From the NCBI GenBank assembly GCA_030062745.1, contig CP099842.1, positions 21,051,822 to 21,115,821 of the forward strand: 64,000 nucleotides of DNA, written 5' to 3'. This document shows positions 16,364-28,102 of this stretch, one piece after another (positions within the stretch are counted from its first letter, which is position 1; each line of letters begins with the position of its first letter). Both the position numbers and the translations under genes were made by a program. This DNA comes from Capitulum mitella. Lineage: Eukaryota; Arthropoda; Thecostraca; Pollicipedomorpha; Pollicipedidae. The notes below the pieces were generated by a model, which saw nothing but the letters and a program-made list of their open reading frames with translations, was not told the origin of the DNA and searched no databases.

Positions 16364-18350
16364 GTGAGGCCTATGTTTCTATGCGTATTGTAATGCCCAC
16401 TTTCACACAGGAAGCTAAATCCGTCAGGATTTTGTCTGGATAAGCCTTAGACTATTTCAAGAACATGAGTTACTGGGCCCTTGGAACTGTGTGCATTGGC
16501 TCTTCATTTTGTTTATGTTTGAATATGTTGTAGACTACATGCAACAGAAAACATCATAACCTGGTCTTTTTACCTGCTCCAAGCATTGCACACATTTGTT
16601 TGACTGAGTAACAAATGATTATTATGGCTTTGTTTTACAGTGGTGCTATCCTGCTGCTCAACTATCCGATATTTTTTTCTTATAAAAGTGTTGAATGGAT
16701 CCCATTTGGAGCATTTTGTGATCTGCATGTAACTTGTGCATTGCACAAAATGAATTTTGCACCAGACAAACAGTCTTTATTTTTGCAGTGCCTTGCAGTT
16801 GTTGAATTCAAAGATTGTTGTTTTTTTTAACATGCAGGTGACTGGTAATAGATTTGTTTCCTTCACATCTCCTTCTGAAGGCTCATTTAACTTTGTTTTG
16901 CATCTGATTGGGCAATTTTATGTGCCTTTAATGATTTCTTTTATTTTAAGGTGTTTTTTAAGTATGCTCAAATTTAGTTGCCTTACTTGTGTCTTCATAC
17001 TCCTTTCTTCTATCTTTTTACTGACCACTCAGAATTTAGATGTATACCAAGCTGAGTGTATGTTGCATATATTCCTGTGAATTCCTAAAGTCATAGTCCA
17101 TGTGGATATAATCCACAAACACATAGATCCATGTGCAATAAGGATTATATCATTCTTCATTACATTAATGGCATGTGAAGCACATAAGAAAAGATATACT
17201 TCATTCATACACAGGTAAATCCAGATGGAGGAGCAAGGGAGCCCTTTGCCATTTTGTTTTTAAAAAGCCAATCTGGCATGCATGTGGGTTGAATTAAAAT
17301 AGGCAAACTATGTTTTAAAAAATGCAAGAAAGGAAAAAGGCTATGGAGCCAACCCAAGTGCAACAGGACCTTTGGCACTCAAAAGGATCTCAACTAACCA
17401 GTCCTCCACATATGAAATATTTGTTGATCTACTGTGCTTGAGGCACAATTCATTTAATATATACTTGAAAGTAACATTCTATAAATTGTCACCAGATTTC
17501 ACTTCCATACTGTTTTAACTGTCTGGAATGTCCATAGCCTTATGTTGTACTCACATTGATCCATATTTATAGCAGCTCTTCCCAAATACACAAAAATGAG
17601 AATTAGACCAGATAGGCAATGAACAATTTAAATTCAACATGGAAGTGCCCCCCATTTCTGATTATTCCTACATCCATCTGTCCCCTTCAGGAAAACATGC
17701 TGAATGCCCAAATAACTGTATTTAATGTTAGAGCAGTTTCCCTAATTTGCTTCAGAAAGGCAAGAATATGTTGCAGACTCTAAACAGAAAGAGGCTTATG
17801 AGGTGCACCTTGCATAATTGAAATGTCTGTACAAACATGTCTTTATTCAGTTGCATGTTAACACAAAAGTTGCCTTGGGAAACATATTCCTTCTCCCATA
17901 TTTAAATGGTGTCAGGCATGCCATTGCCAAATCCTTCATCAAGAAAATAAAAACTCAAATGCCAAATAAACCAGAGATGTTATGAATTTAAATATCTTAA
18001 AACATCTTGATCCTCAGGTACATATGTGGGAAATTGCCTTTTCTCCATTTTTCCATACAACTAGACTGCTGTGTCAGTGAATGAGTGATCATACCACACT
18101 TGATGAGGCATACTTGTGTAAACATGTATTTTTCCAATTTTGGATCTGTACCAGGTGATGATTTTTGATCAGTGTCATGCATGCTAAGCAAGAAAAGAAA
18201 AAAACTAAAATGCAGTCAGCTAGACACCATGCTTTTTGCCCTATAGTCATGATTATTCATTTGGGCAATGAGGTTTGATGTGTTATGCCCTTATTTAACG
18301 TGCTCCCGCTGGCTCATCAGGATTGTGCAGTAATTCAGTGTGTTTTCTCA
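16364..18350 (+). other. CpG-free block, putative first intron of the Swi5-like gene
   Basis: There is no CpG from 16669 to 18298 (1630 bp), although the DNA contains plenty of C and G, and TpG and CpA are frequent. The block starts just after a donor-like GTGAGG at 16364 and ends at acceptor-like TTTTCTCAG (ending about 18351) and TTCTGCAG, shortly before the ATG at 18391. No ORF here looks coding. I infer an intron in the 5' UTR of a gene methylated in the germ line. Confidence 0.5.
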
Positions 18351-18390
18351 GGTATTCTGCAGTACGGTACTCTGGTGTGTTGAGGTAGCG

Positions 18391-19096
18391 ATGAGCGGTA
18401 CCCCGCTGGCCGGACGGCGGTTCCGCTTCAATACCCCGCTGAGCGGGGGACGGCTCCGTCAGCCGTTCCGCTCGCCGCTGGGCGGGGGCCAGCCTCGGCA
18501 GCCGTTCCGCTCGCCGCTGAGCGGGGGCCAGCCTCGGCAGCCGTTCCGCTCGCCGCTGAGCGGGGACCAGCTTCGGCAGCCGTTTCGCTCGCCGCTGCTC
18601 GCCGGCAGAGGGGCGGACGCCGCCGTGGGACGCTCCGGACGACCGGCGTCCGTCTCGGACTCCCCGCGGGACTCGTGCGGCGGCGCCGGCGGGCTGTCAG
18701 CGACCGGCGGCTCGGCACCGGAGTCGACCGGACCGTCCGCGGACTCGCCGGCGGGCTCTGTCCGCCCCCTCAGGCACTTCGCGTACCCCGACCGGCCCGG
18801 CATCGCCCGGCTCTGACGGCGGCGGGGCCTCGCCGGCGCTGCGGGCCCGCCCGGCCGAGCCGGCGCCGGCCGAACTGGCGGCGGCGCTGGCGGCGGCCGA
18901 CGCCGAGATCGCCGCGCTGGAGGCGGCCGGCTGCCGTGCCGAGGACCTGCGCCTCTACATCGACGCCCTGCACCGCTACAACGAGGCGAAGGACGCCGCG
19001 CAGCTGGTGATGGGCCGCATCGCCGAGCTGGACGGGGTCACGGTGCGCGCCGTCCACCAGCGGTACGACTGCCTGCCCGAGACCGAGAGGTCCTGA
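18391..19096 (+). CDS. swi5: Swi5-like DNA recombination/repair mediator, with an internal frame change
   Basis: The C-terminal part, in the frame ending at TGA 19094-19096, contains DAEIAALEAAG, AEDLRLYIDALHRYNEAKD and LVMGRIAELDGVTVRAV. This is the helical Swi5 domain, whose family pattern is an ELH-YN-KD core followed by a GVT-type end. Swi5 pairs with Sfr1 and stimulates Rad51 strand exchange in the nucleus. The N-terminus from ATG 18391 lies in another frame and carries five 13-residue repeats around PFRSPLSGG. The two frames can be joined by a short 79-nt phase-1 intron (weak donor at 18695, good acceptor CCCCTCAG ending 18773), or there is a one-base frameshift between about 18560 and 18773. 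The domain call is strong; the structure of the middle is uncertain. Confidence 0.8.
18418..18612 (+). repeat. 39-bp coding tandem repeat (five units) in the Swi5-like N-terminus
   Basis: The unit encodes RQPFRSPLSGGQP. The first unit is diverged (RFRFNTPLSGGRL) and the next four are nearly identical. Each contains one S/T-P dipeptide in the setting F-x-[ST]-P-L. Confidence 0.9.
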
Positions 19097-20093
19097 TCCG
19101 GCCTCCCGACCCCGCGTGGCTCCGGTGATCTGTAAGAGGCTGTGAGGCGTCCGTTGTGTGATTCGAGTCTAGGATGCTGTCGTTCATTGAGTTCTGGTGA
19201 CCTGTAGCCAGTATGTTTTTTTTTTGCAGCACCCTGCAGTAGGGACACTTCCTTTCTTGCCTCCATGTTGTGATGCGAATAATCTAGACTCGGCAGTTTT
19301 CTTCTCCATTCGTTGGTCGCGGGAGGCGCGCTATGAGACGTGTTGAAGTGATGCATTAGTGTAGAGTTATTCGTCTTGGTTTATATCTTTCTGGTCCAGC
19401 TCGTGCAATCCAGATAAAATAAAGTCTTGCGAGGCAAAGTGAATACGATTATAACGTTTTGTCGATGTTCACACAAAGGGGAATGGTTTGTTGACGCGTA
19501 ATGTTCCCAGCTGACCTAATGTTTTTTGGAAGGTACACATCCCATGTGACAGCCACGTCATCGTATTCATATTATGCTTCAAACACACGGAACGCATGTG
19601 GGATGGAGCTCTCCAGGGCATATAGGAGAATGCTTCAGCCCTAAAAGACCCTAAGACAGATATCTTAAAAATTTAAGGCAAGAGAGGTCCCTAAGCATTG
19701 CTAGTGCTGCGATAAGCAAGTGACACCCTTTCCTACTATTTATCGATGTAACAGGCTACAATTCTGAAATTTCGGCTAGTTTTATGGAGTGAAACATGAA
19801 ATAGTGGCGAGTGCTGACGTAAACCGTCTTGGTTCCTGTTTGGACACAAAGAAAAAAAATTTCAGCCATGTGTGGGCGCGGTACGATCCAGCGGATGTCG
19901 GGCAGTGATGTTTGTTTTCTGGCTTCTTTTTCGAAGCATCAGTCAGGCTGAGTCACGCTTGACCATTAACGTTGACTTGACAAGACAAGTCGGAAGCCGA
20001 CTGCAACGTTGTCTTGTGTCAAGTCTTGTGTCTCGTCAGGTGTCAGTTGGTCGTCTGTGGGCGGTGAAGCGTGATCTTAAATGATATGAGTGG
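19097..20093. other. 3' UTR of the Swi5-like gene and spacer
   Basis: No exon is supported. The sequence contains the polyadenylation hexamer at 19418 and then unremarkable mixed-composition DNA up to the target-site duplication of the adjacent MITE. Confidence 0.45.
19418..19423 (+). terminator. Polyadenylation signal AATAAA for the Swi5-like gene
   Basis: Canonical hexamer in the context GATAAAATAAAGTC, about 320 bases after the stop codon, a typical 3' UTR length. Confidence 0.55.
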
Positions 20094-20101
20094 CTTAAAA
20101 T

Positions 20102-20451
20102 CACTGGCGGATCCAGGGGGGCCTTCTCGGCCATGTCCCCCCCCCCACCGCGATTAGGGAGGGGTCCAAATGGCCATATGCCCCCCCCCCAAAAAGGCGC
20201 GAGTATTTCTACTCAGCCAGTGTTTGGAGTTGCTGGAACTCTGAATTCAACCTATGGCCAGCGTCTTCCGACCCCCTCCTTCCCCCTACGGTCGATGACC
20301 TACTATCCGTACTCAGCCTCTGAAGTACATTCTGAACCCACGGCCAGTGTCTTCCACCCCCTCCGCTCCCTGTCAATGACTCCGCTGACCTTGACCCAGG
20401 AAACTCTGGCCTGCCCCCCCCCCCCAAACGAAGCCGCTGGATCCGCCCATG
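20102..20451. mobile_element. 350-bp MITE of hAT-like type with 8-bp target-site duplication
   Basis: Flanked by identical CTTAAAAT copies at 20094-20101 and 20452-20459. The ends form imperfect 15-bp inverted repeats, CACTGGCGGATCCAG on the left and the complement of CATGGGCGGATCCAG on the right, each followed by G/C homopolymer. The interior contains two diverged copies of a segment with GGCCAG-[CT]-GTCTTCC. The 8-bp duplication and CA...GG ends suit the hAT superfamily; P elements also make 8-bp duplications. There is no transposase, so it is non-autonomous. Confidence 0.85.
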
Positions 20452-20459
20452 CTTAAAAT

Positions 20460-23189
20460 CAGAAATTTTCATAGATGAAATTCCTGTGGAAATTACTCAC
20501 ACGAAGACGTGGTCATCCCCAGTCTGAACGCCTAATATTTACAAATGTTTAGGATTTCTGGGAAGTTTGCTTTAGAAAACAAGAAAACGTATTCCGATGG
20601 GGAATGCGGGATACACCGTTTCTTCTCGTCGATGACGTAATAAGAATCAGTGAAAGTGAAGGAATCAGCGTTGAATCCCTCCCGCCTGAGGCGTTCTAAA
20701 TGCGCCATTTCTTGTAAGTTTCTCGATGTGAGAGGTTGTTTTGGGTTGCCGTTGGCGCATCAGCTTGGTTCCAGCGCAGCACGGTACGTACATAAATTGC
20801 TATTATTACCGTTTCTGGTGTTGTATTATGAAAAACGTGCTGTGTAATTTACGTTGTGAAGTTTTTAGCGTGGAAGAACTCAACACGACCATTTTCCACC
20901 TATGTCCTGTCCCAGTAATAATTATTTCTGGAAGACGTGATGGTTAGGTATTTGTGATTAGATGTAGAATTCACAATCGCACTAGTAACAAACAGGTACG
21001 GTGGTCCCACAAAACAGTTTTACTATGCCAAATGTCGCAGACATTAGACATCTCAGCAAAATGTGTGTTGTGATTTGACATTGGGAAACAAATATGCTGC
21101 AATTGGCAGTATATATGGCATTTTACTGGAATATCCTGAGCCTGTCTGTGACAGATGGAGCCAATGTGTAACATTGCTTTTAATTTGCCTTCTGTCATAA
21201 ACATTGCCTACCCCAAATTTCAATGTAATTTGAAGGTGTGACCTGCCTGGGTGGAAAATTTTATTAGAAATAATGTGCTTGACTCCATAGGGATCACCTG
21301 TGATCTCCTTCTGGTGTAAAATCCTTCATGAGTGATAGATGTACTCATCAGGGACATGTAGATATCAGTCTGTGATTTGGCACAGATACTTGATCTTTGT
21401 TTTCTGATTATGAATGGTGGATTACATTAGAGGAACCAAGTTGAGAGGATGATACATGTATTGCAGTTTATTAGCTGGAGCAGAGTTAGAAAAGTGTTGT
21501 TTTCTGGTGTTGAAGAACACAAAAAATATATTCTCCAAGAAACATTTGGTACTCAAAAAGTTTTGATCTCATGCCTGCATCAAAAAACTACATTATCATG
21601 CCTCTATCAAAAAACTACATTACAACCATGTGGGCAGATTTCTAACTCTGCAAGCAAATGACTGTCTCCACTCAGTAAGAAAAAGGCATGATGCCATAAC
21701 TGCATTGCACCTGAATTGCCAATTCAAATCAATAGTGCACAATACAGAAATTTTGTAGTTGAAAACAAAGTTATGCTCTAGCACCAAGAACAAAAACCAA
21801 CTTTCCAACCCTGGGCTGGAGGCACCAATATGCAAAACTGTGTTCATTGCAGTGAGGTTTATATGCATTGCCAATGCAGAATAGGATTGAAAAGTGGGTG
21901 AGACCTGGACTGGGCTAAGTTTAAAACCATGGAATTTATTGTGGGCAGGATTGGTTGTCAAAAGATAAAAAAATCAGCTTCTCTCCACTGGCTGTTTGTC
22001 ACAGTATCTGCATCAAGGGTAGTATAGAATCTGGGAACTGTTTGGGATACCCAAACAACCATTAAAATCTGTCTGTTGACAGTTATTCACTGATGGTATG
22101 TTATGGAAATACACAATGTCTTCCATATTAATTCACCCAGCATAACATGACATATCTTAATATACTGTCTATCCTATTTTAGGTAGGCAGGAATGACTAA
22201 GTTAAAAGTTGAAAACAATTTATGAGCAAACTTTTACAAGGTTATATGCAGTTTTTGTACTGCTTTTATGGTACTACCTTTCAAAGATGTTACTTGTCAT
22301 TGCCATGCCTGAGGGTGACATGGAAGCAGTGGTGGTGCCTGGGGGGGAGGGAAGGGCCAGAGAGGAACTGCCCATGAGCCTGGGAAGATCTAGCACTATC
22401 CCAATGTTGATGCATGGAAGGAAAATATTTGAAAATGTTCTTTGTCCCCTGCTGTACTGATGATGTGCCATTACTGGAGGGAAACACTAATTGTAGGAGA
22501 AACAAAGAAGAGGATATTCTTTAAGGGTTAGATAGTGACTGTATTACATATTGCATTCACATCACAGTTTGGAATATGTCCTTTTTGTCACGCTTTCCAT
22601 TACCCTGACAATTGATTTACTATGCACTGTGTCAGAAGGCTTGACACACTTCATCTCCATTTCCTCCCATTATGGCCAGTGATGACCATGACCAATATGA
22701 GCAGTAATGGCCAGCCACAGACCTATTGTACTGAGATTAAGTCATCAGGTTGAACATCACAGTTGATAACCTGTTAACTCTTATTGATAAGATTTAGTTG
22801 TTCTTAAGTAAAACTTTCTAGATGGATGCACAATACTTGGAAGGCTTTGACATATGCCATTCAGGAATGTGTGACTGTGTTTATGGTGCAGGTAGCACAA
22901 AAGGAATCTTACAAGAAAATAGAAGTTGTCAAGCATTGATGATATGATTTTCCTAGTGCCTAGTGATGCTGTAAACAAACTGAACCATAAATGAACCCCG
23001 TATTTCGTGAATGCCCCTAGCTGTTGTGTCTTAGAGCTCTGTGGCAAAACATTAATCATCAGACTGTACCACAACCATTTACTTGCTCTGACTTGCACCG
23101 CCTATTTTGATCACACATTCTCCATGTGGTGCCATAACTGACCATCTGCGCCGACCGTCGCCAGGACGCGGCGGGCTGTGATTAGCGGG
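20460..23189 (+). other. CpG-poor block, putative 5' UTR intron of the MSANTD3-like gene
   Basis: CpG is absent from 21038 to 22590 and only one occurs up to 22998. The preceding 20460-21037 is CpG-normal and contains donor-like GCACG|GTACGT at 20784 and AACAG|GTACGG near 20996. CpGs return just before the ATG at 23190, next to an acceptor-like CGTCGCCAG ending at 23164. I see no coding exon inside. The arrangement mirrors the block before the Swi5-like gene. Confidence 0.5.
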
Positions 23190-24645
23190 ATGAACGGCAG
23201 CCCCGCCCACCTGATGACGTCGGTGTCGCTGCCGTCCGGGCTGGACGTGAGCCTGGTGGGCGGCGGCGAGCCGCGCGTCGGCGGCGCCCGCCAGCGCAAG
23301 TACAACTTCTCCTTCAAGGAGAAGGAGCTGCTCGTCTCGCTGATCGAGCGACACGGCGACGTGGTCGAGTCGCGCACCAGCGACGGCGTCACCATCGAGC
23401 AGAAGGTCGGCGCCTGGAACGACATCCAGGCGCGCTTCAACGAGCTGAACGACTCGGCGCTGGAGCGCAGCGTCACAGAGCTCAAGAAGTGCTACTGGAA
23501 CCTGAAGCAGAAGACGAAGAAGGCGCTGGACGCCGGCCGCGAGTCGGGCGGCACCACCAAGGTGGACCGCGTGCTGTGGCGGATCGCCCAGCTGGCGCCC
23601 GAACAGTTCGAGGGCCTGCTCGACATCCACTGCGAGGTGGTGGACGCGCCGCCCGATTTCGACGGCAAAGGTTAGTCTGTCAGCGTGTCCCAGGCTGAGG
23701 ATGTGATTGCCATCTTCTTATTGCCTCACTGTTGGGACCTCGGGCACGGTAATTTTAAAGTGATTGAAAGACTCCAGAATAGAGGGGTATACCACATGCT
23801 TTTCTCTGAAGTAATGGGACTAGTGTTGTGTTTCTTTTTTATTAAACGACAGCGGACAACGAGGTGACATGAAATTCTTGCCCATATAATGATGTGTACG
23901 ACCTGCCGGCTATCATTAACAATAGAAGCGTGAGTCTTGACATTTGTCTTCACCATCGCGTCGTGGTCAGAGGTCTGTCTATGTGCCGCCGGCAGGGTCG
24001 GCGCCGCCGGAGCCGCCGGACACGTCCGACCTGGAGACGTCGGCAGCGTCGGCGGGGCGGGGCGACTCGCCGGGCCGCTCGCAGAGCAGCCAGCCCTCGC
24101 CGCCGGCCGACCTCGACATGTACCCCATCCCGAGCGACTACCTGTCGGTGGAGCTGGGCGCGGCGGCCGGGCCTCCACCCCCGCCGGCGGCTGTTTCGCT
24201 GAGCGGCGGCGGCTGGCGGCCGCCGGGCGGGCTCTGGGTGCGGCCGGTCGGGCCGCCGGCCGCGCTACCCGACCTGCACCGGCTGGTCAACGGGCATGGC
24301 CTGCCGCCGGCGCTCTGCGAGCGACTCTCGGACGGGCTCGAGATCGGCCTGGCCAACGGCGGCGGCGTGTCGGCGCCGGGCGGCCCCGCCGGCCCCGCTG
24401 GCGGCGGCGGCGGCGGCGAGCGGCGCGGCGTGAAGCGGCCGCCGGAGCCGGCCGAGCCGGCCGACGCCGCGCTCGAGCTGCGCCGGCTCGAGCACGAGTA
24501 CAAAATGCGCCTGCTCTGCCGTGAGGCCGAGTACATGGCCGCCCGGCACGCGCTGGAGATGCAGGTGCTGGAGCAGCAGCGCGAGTTCTGGGGCGAGGCG
24601 CTCAAGAAGTCGCGGCGCGGCGCGGCGCCGCCGTTCGGCCTGTAG
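23190..24645 (+). CDS. MSANTD3-like Myb/SANT DNA-binding domain protein, 2 coding exons, 376 aa
   Basis: Exon 1 is 23190-23670 with donor AAAG|GTTAGT; exon 2 is 23996-24645 with acceptor CCGGCAG. The phase-1 junction fits. Residues about 36-112 form a Myb/SANT-like domain of the PF13873 type: KYNFSFKEKELLVSLIERH, then a Trp (AWNDIQARFN) and LKKCYWNLKQKTKKA. A long Pro/Gly/Ala-rich disordered region follows. The last about 58 residues are a charged helix (LEHEYKMRLL, QREFWGEALKK) resembling the C-terminal coiled coil of vertebrate MSANTD3. It is presumably a nuclear DNA-binding protein; its targets are unknown. Similar domains also occur in transposon-derived proteins, but the intron and helix favour a host gene. 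Confidence 0.78.
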
Positions 24646-27600
24646 ATGCGCGCGCGCTCTGTCTCTGTCGACCGCCCACTCACTCTGTAACTGTTCAGTA
24701 TTGACGTAGTGATACTACCGCAGGGAAATGTTGTGCGCTTCCGGTGAGCAAGCCTTGTTGATTGATTGTCCTGTGCACGCGGGACTGTTATGAACTGATA
24801 TTACCCTTGTACTTGTACAAATTCGAACGATTTACTACGCTTTGATGGAACATTTTGTACACTTGATTTTCAGTAGAATATACCATTCTATTTTTGCCCT
24901 CTGAGTGATTCTGGGAAGTGGACGCGTTGTTTGCTGTTTTTCTCATGTCTGTCATTCCTTTGTGGGAAATGGGATGACTGCAGATCTCTTCTACGAATGG
25001 AATGGAATGGCTGCGATTCTATTTTCGAGGATGTGGTGCCTCCTCTACCACTACATCAGCCATCGTGGGCGTCAGGATTTTCATCCATGCTCGTCGGCTG
25101 TATGATTTTGGACTCTAGTTAGGAGGCTGTTTCCTTATAATGCTGCCTTTTTCATTGCGTTTCTTATTCAGAGTCATAGGGACATCACTGCGGAGAGACA
25201 CCAAAAATTCCGAAGCCCAAAACCCCTGTTTCCACGCACCACAAACGCCTTTTAGTTTACAAGACGTGGTGCGGTGGACGTTATCTTCGGCGGTTCTTGG
25301 GTCGGTACATCGTCTTTTCTGTTAAGTTCCGTACCACTGCATTACATTCCAAAAACATAGCTGTCTAAGCCCAGCCAGACATGCGACGTTCCTTTGCAGT
25401 TCGAGAACAATCTGTAGCATCTGTGTTGTTCGATGACAGGCACAAGTAGCCTGGCACGTGGGACGCATGCTTTCACGCTGGTGTCGCTGGTCCAGACGGA
25501 CAAAAATAACAGTCGTTCTGCGGTTTTCTAGAAAGTTTCTGTTGCGATGTAGTCTGATGAAGACTAGATCGCAACACAACTCTAGACGGTTGTGGTTCGC
25601 GTTTGGTTATTTTCATCTTGCACATTGCCGTATACTCCGTTTACCACTTTTAAGTCCGATCGTTACCGGGACAGAGTTGAGAACATGGTAACGGTTCGTT
25701 CCATAGCGTCAGACGGTGTTGAATTCAGCCTCCGACCGGCTACCAAGAATGGGAAACATGTTGGCCGAGTCAGAGCAGAGTAACGGAGAACAGGGGTCGC
25801 AGTAGACCTCTTGGTAACCCCTGTTAACCGGACCAGCTGGCCCAGACCGGCCGTATCACACCAGGGTTCACTTGATGACAAGTTACATAGCACTAACTTC
25901 GACAGCGTTGTTCATTCTCGCCCATGTCTGTTCACTCCAGGAACGAGATTCGTGCGCCTCACAAGTCGAGGAGGTCCCCTGCCCATGCAAATAAAGATAA
26001 GCATTGCTTTGTCAAGACGCGGCCGATACGCGATCACGCCTCTTCAGTTGTGAGGCCTGCAAAGCACACTGATATGAAATGCAAACATTCGAAAATAGAA
26101 CTGTCGCGACGGTCGACGTCATGGTTTCGTTGGCTTGCGAAGGAGAGCAGGTGGGGCGGCTCGGTAGCGCTGACTGCACTAGGTGCCAACGATCAAAGCG
26201 CCACCTACAGCGTAATTCATCCTCCGCAAGATGGCCTTCCCGTTGAATGCACAGACGTAAAGAAAATGGAGGCGTCACCGAGGAGGGGAAAAGGCGGGGA
26301 AAGAGGCTGCCCTCTTAACTCGGAAGGATTCGACTGTGTCCATATGCAAAGCATGGGAAGGAATAAAACATGTCGTTTGCGCCTGTCTTTCCTAGATTTT
26401 GTCCCGCCTGGTCTCAATACGAAGTGCCATCACTGCGTGTAGAATGGGTGGGAATCAGTTAGCCAACGTCTGTGCCTCTTTCCCTGGCGTTCTCTCGATC
26501 TCCAGCCAAGGATCGGGCGGGCGCCCCGAAACAGAACCGTGTCGCAGACCCCACTCATGCGTTGCCAAAATACGTCGACTGAGAGCTCCTGTCGTGTCCG
26601 GACGCATACCGAACAGAGCTCCTCGTCTAAATTAGACGGAGAGCTCTGCAATCTGATTGCTTCATGATTTGAAAGATATATACTTTTCTGTCTTTCTGGC
26701 TCACTGCCGCGAAGTACGTCACAAAAACACAAAAGACGCTGTCGCCCAGAAATAGGAATTGCCGGTTACGCGGTTTTGACTTTGGACGGCAGTAACGTTA
26801 CCGATAATATGGCATTAATTATGCTGATTATGAAAGGAACGAGGAGGAAAGGCAAAGACAACCTTGAAAAGTGTATGCTTGGGGCAGGTGGGGGGGGGGG
26901 GACTCGCAGATCCAATTTAAAGAAAGTGGTCTGCTGCCCGCTACTGACCTCTCTCTCTATCCCTAACCTGTAAACAGGATGTCAAGACGCCTCGTGTTTA
27001 CTTGGAAAAAGTACATCGGAATTTTTTTTTCAATTTCGTGGGCCATATGTAACGGATCGCAACTTTCATCTCAGCTATGGCTGATCATGCATTGCCAGGA
27101 TGAGTGGGAAGTGAGCGACAGTCAGCAATCGACGGCACACGCCACCTCCTACTCATTTTAGGTCTCCATCTCCGTAGCGCTGGAGAACACCAGTTGCCAC
27201 AGTCGGAAGGCTGGAGAGCTATTGCAGCTTAATCGTGAAATCTAAAATAAAACGCTTCATAGCCTCTTACGAGGACTTCAAAAAAGACTAAGTTTATTTT
27301 GTGCTCACGCGAGGTACCTACAACGTGCGTGTAATAATCCGTTTTTGTCTCCTCAAACGCGTACCCAATTCCACGTCCTTCGTCTTCCACAGACGATCCC
27401 ACCCAAGTGCCAGGTGACGTGCTATCCAACGCTGGACCCTACTCGACCGCTGTCTATCAGACTGTTTCTGTTTTTGGATCCCCGTCAAATGTATGCAGCA
27501 GTTCCGAGGAGTCAAGCAATTACGGATTGACTTCGTCTTACGTGTTACTGCCAAGCCAAAAAGGCACGTGCTGTGCTATGTGCAGTGCTGTGCTGCTGCT

Positions 27601-28098
27601 CATTTCATTGAGCGACAATCTGGTTTCCTCTGCTATTACGGGTTTGTGTACGCGGCTCAGCGAAGGCCGTCGAGCCAGCAGGATACGGTGATTAACGTCG
27701 AAACCGGATGGAATAAATGCTGTCCACTGAAGCGAAAAAATCAGCCAGTTTGAAGTAACAGATGCTTCCAGTCATCCAACTGTCTACATGATAACGGCAC
27801 AAACAAACTGGTCTATTCACAACAGAATTTTTCGTCTTCGGATGAGTCAGGAGCTTGCTTGAGGATGACGTTTTTCCCGAAAAGATAAATAGTTTCGATG
27901 AAATATTCCATTGGCCATACATTTCCAGACACGCTGCGCACTTGCTAATCCGTTTATGAAGTATCACCGATCGCGGTATTTTTCTTCATTGTTCAGAAAA
28001 ACCACATGCAGGGACACGAAAAGAAGTCCCAAGCAGAACAAACCCATCAAGAAAGCGTGGTTGCTGAAAAGAGTTGCAGTATACCTGCTGTCTGTTAC
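24646..28098. other. 3' UTR of the MSANTD3-like gene and intergenic DNA
   Basis: No canonical AATAAA lies close to the stop codon, so the transcript end is unclear; one hexamer occurs near 25989. Short ORFs on both strands show no domains. A G-run lies at about 26891-26900. I see no RNA gene or repeat family here. Confidence 0.4.
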
Positions 28099-28102
28099 TT
28101 AA

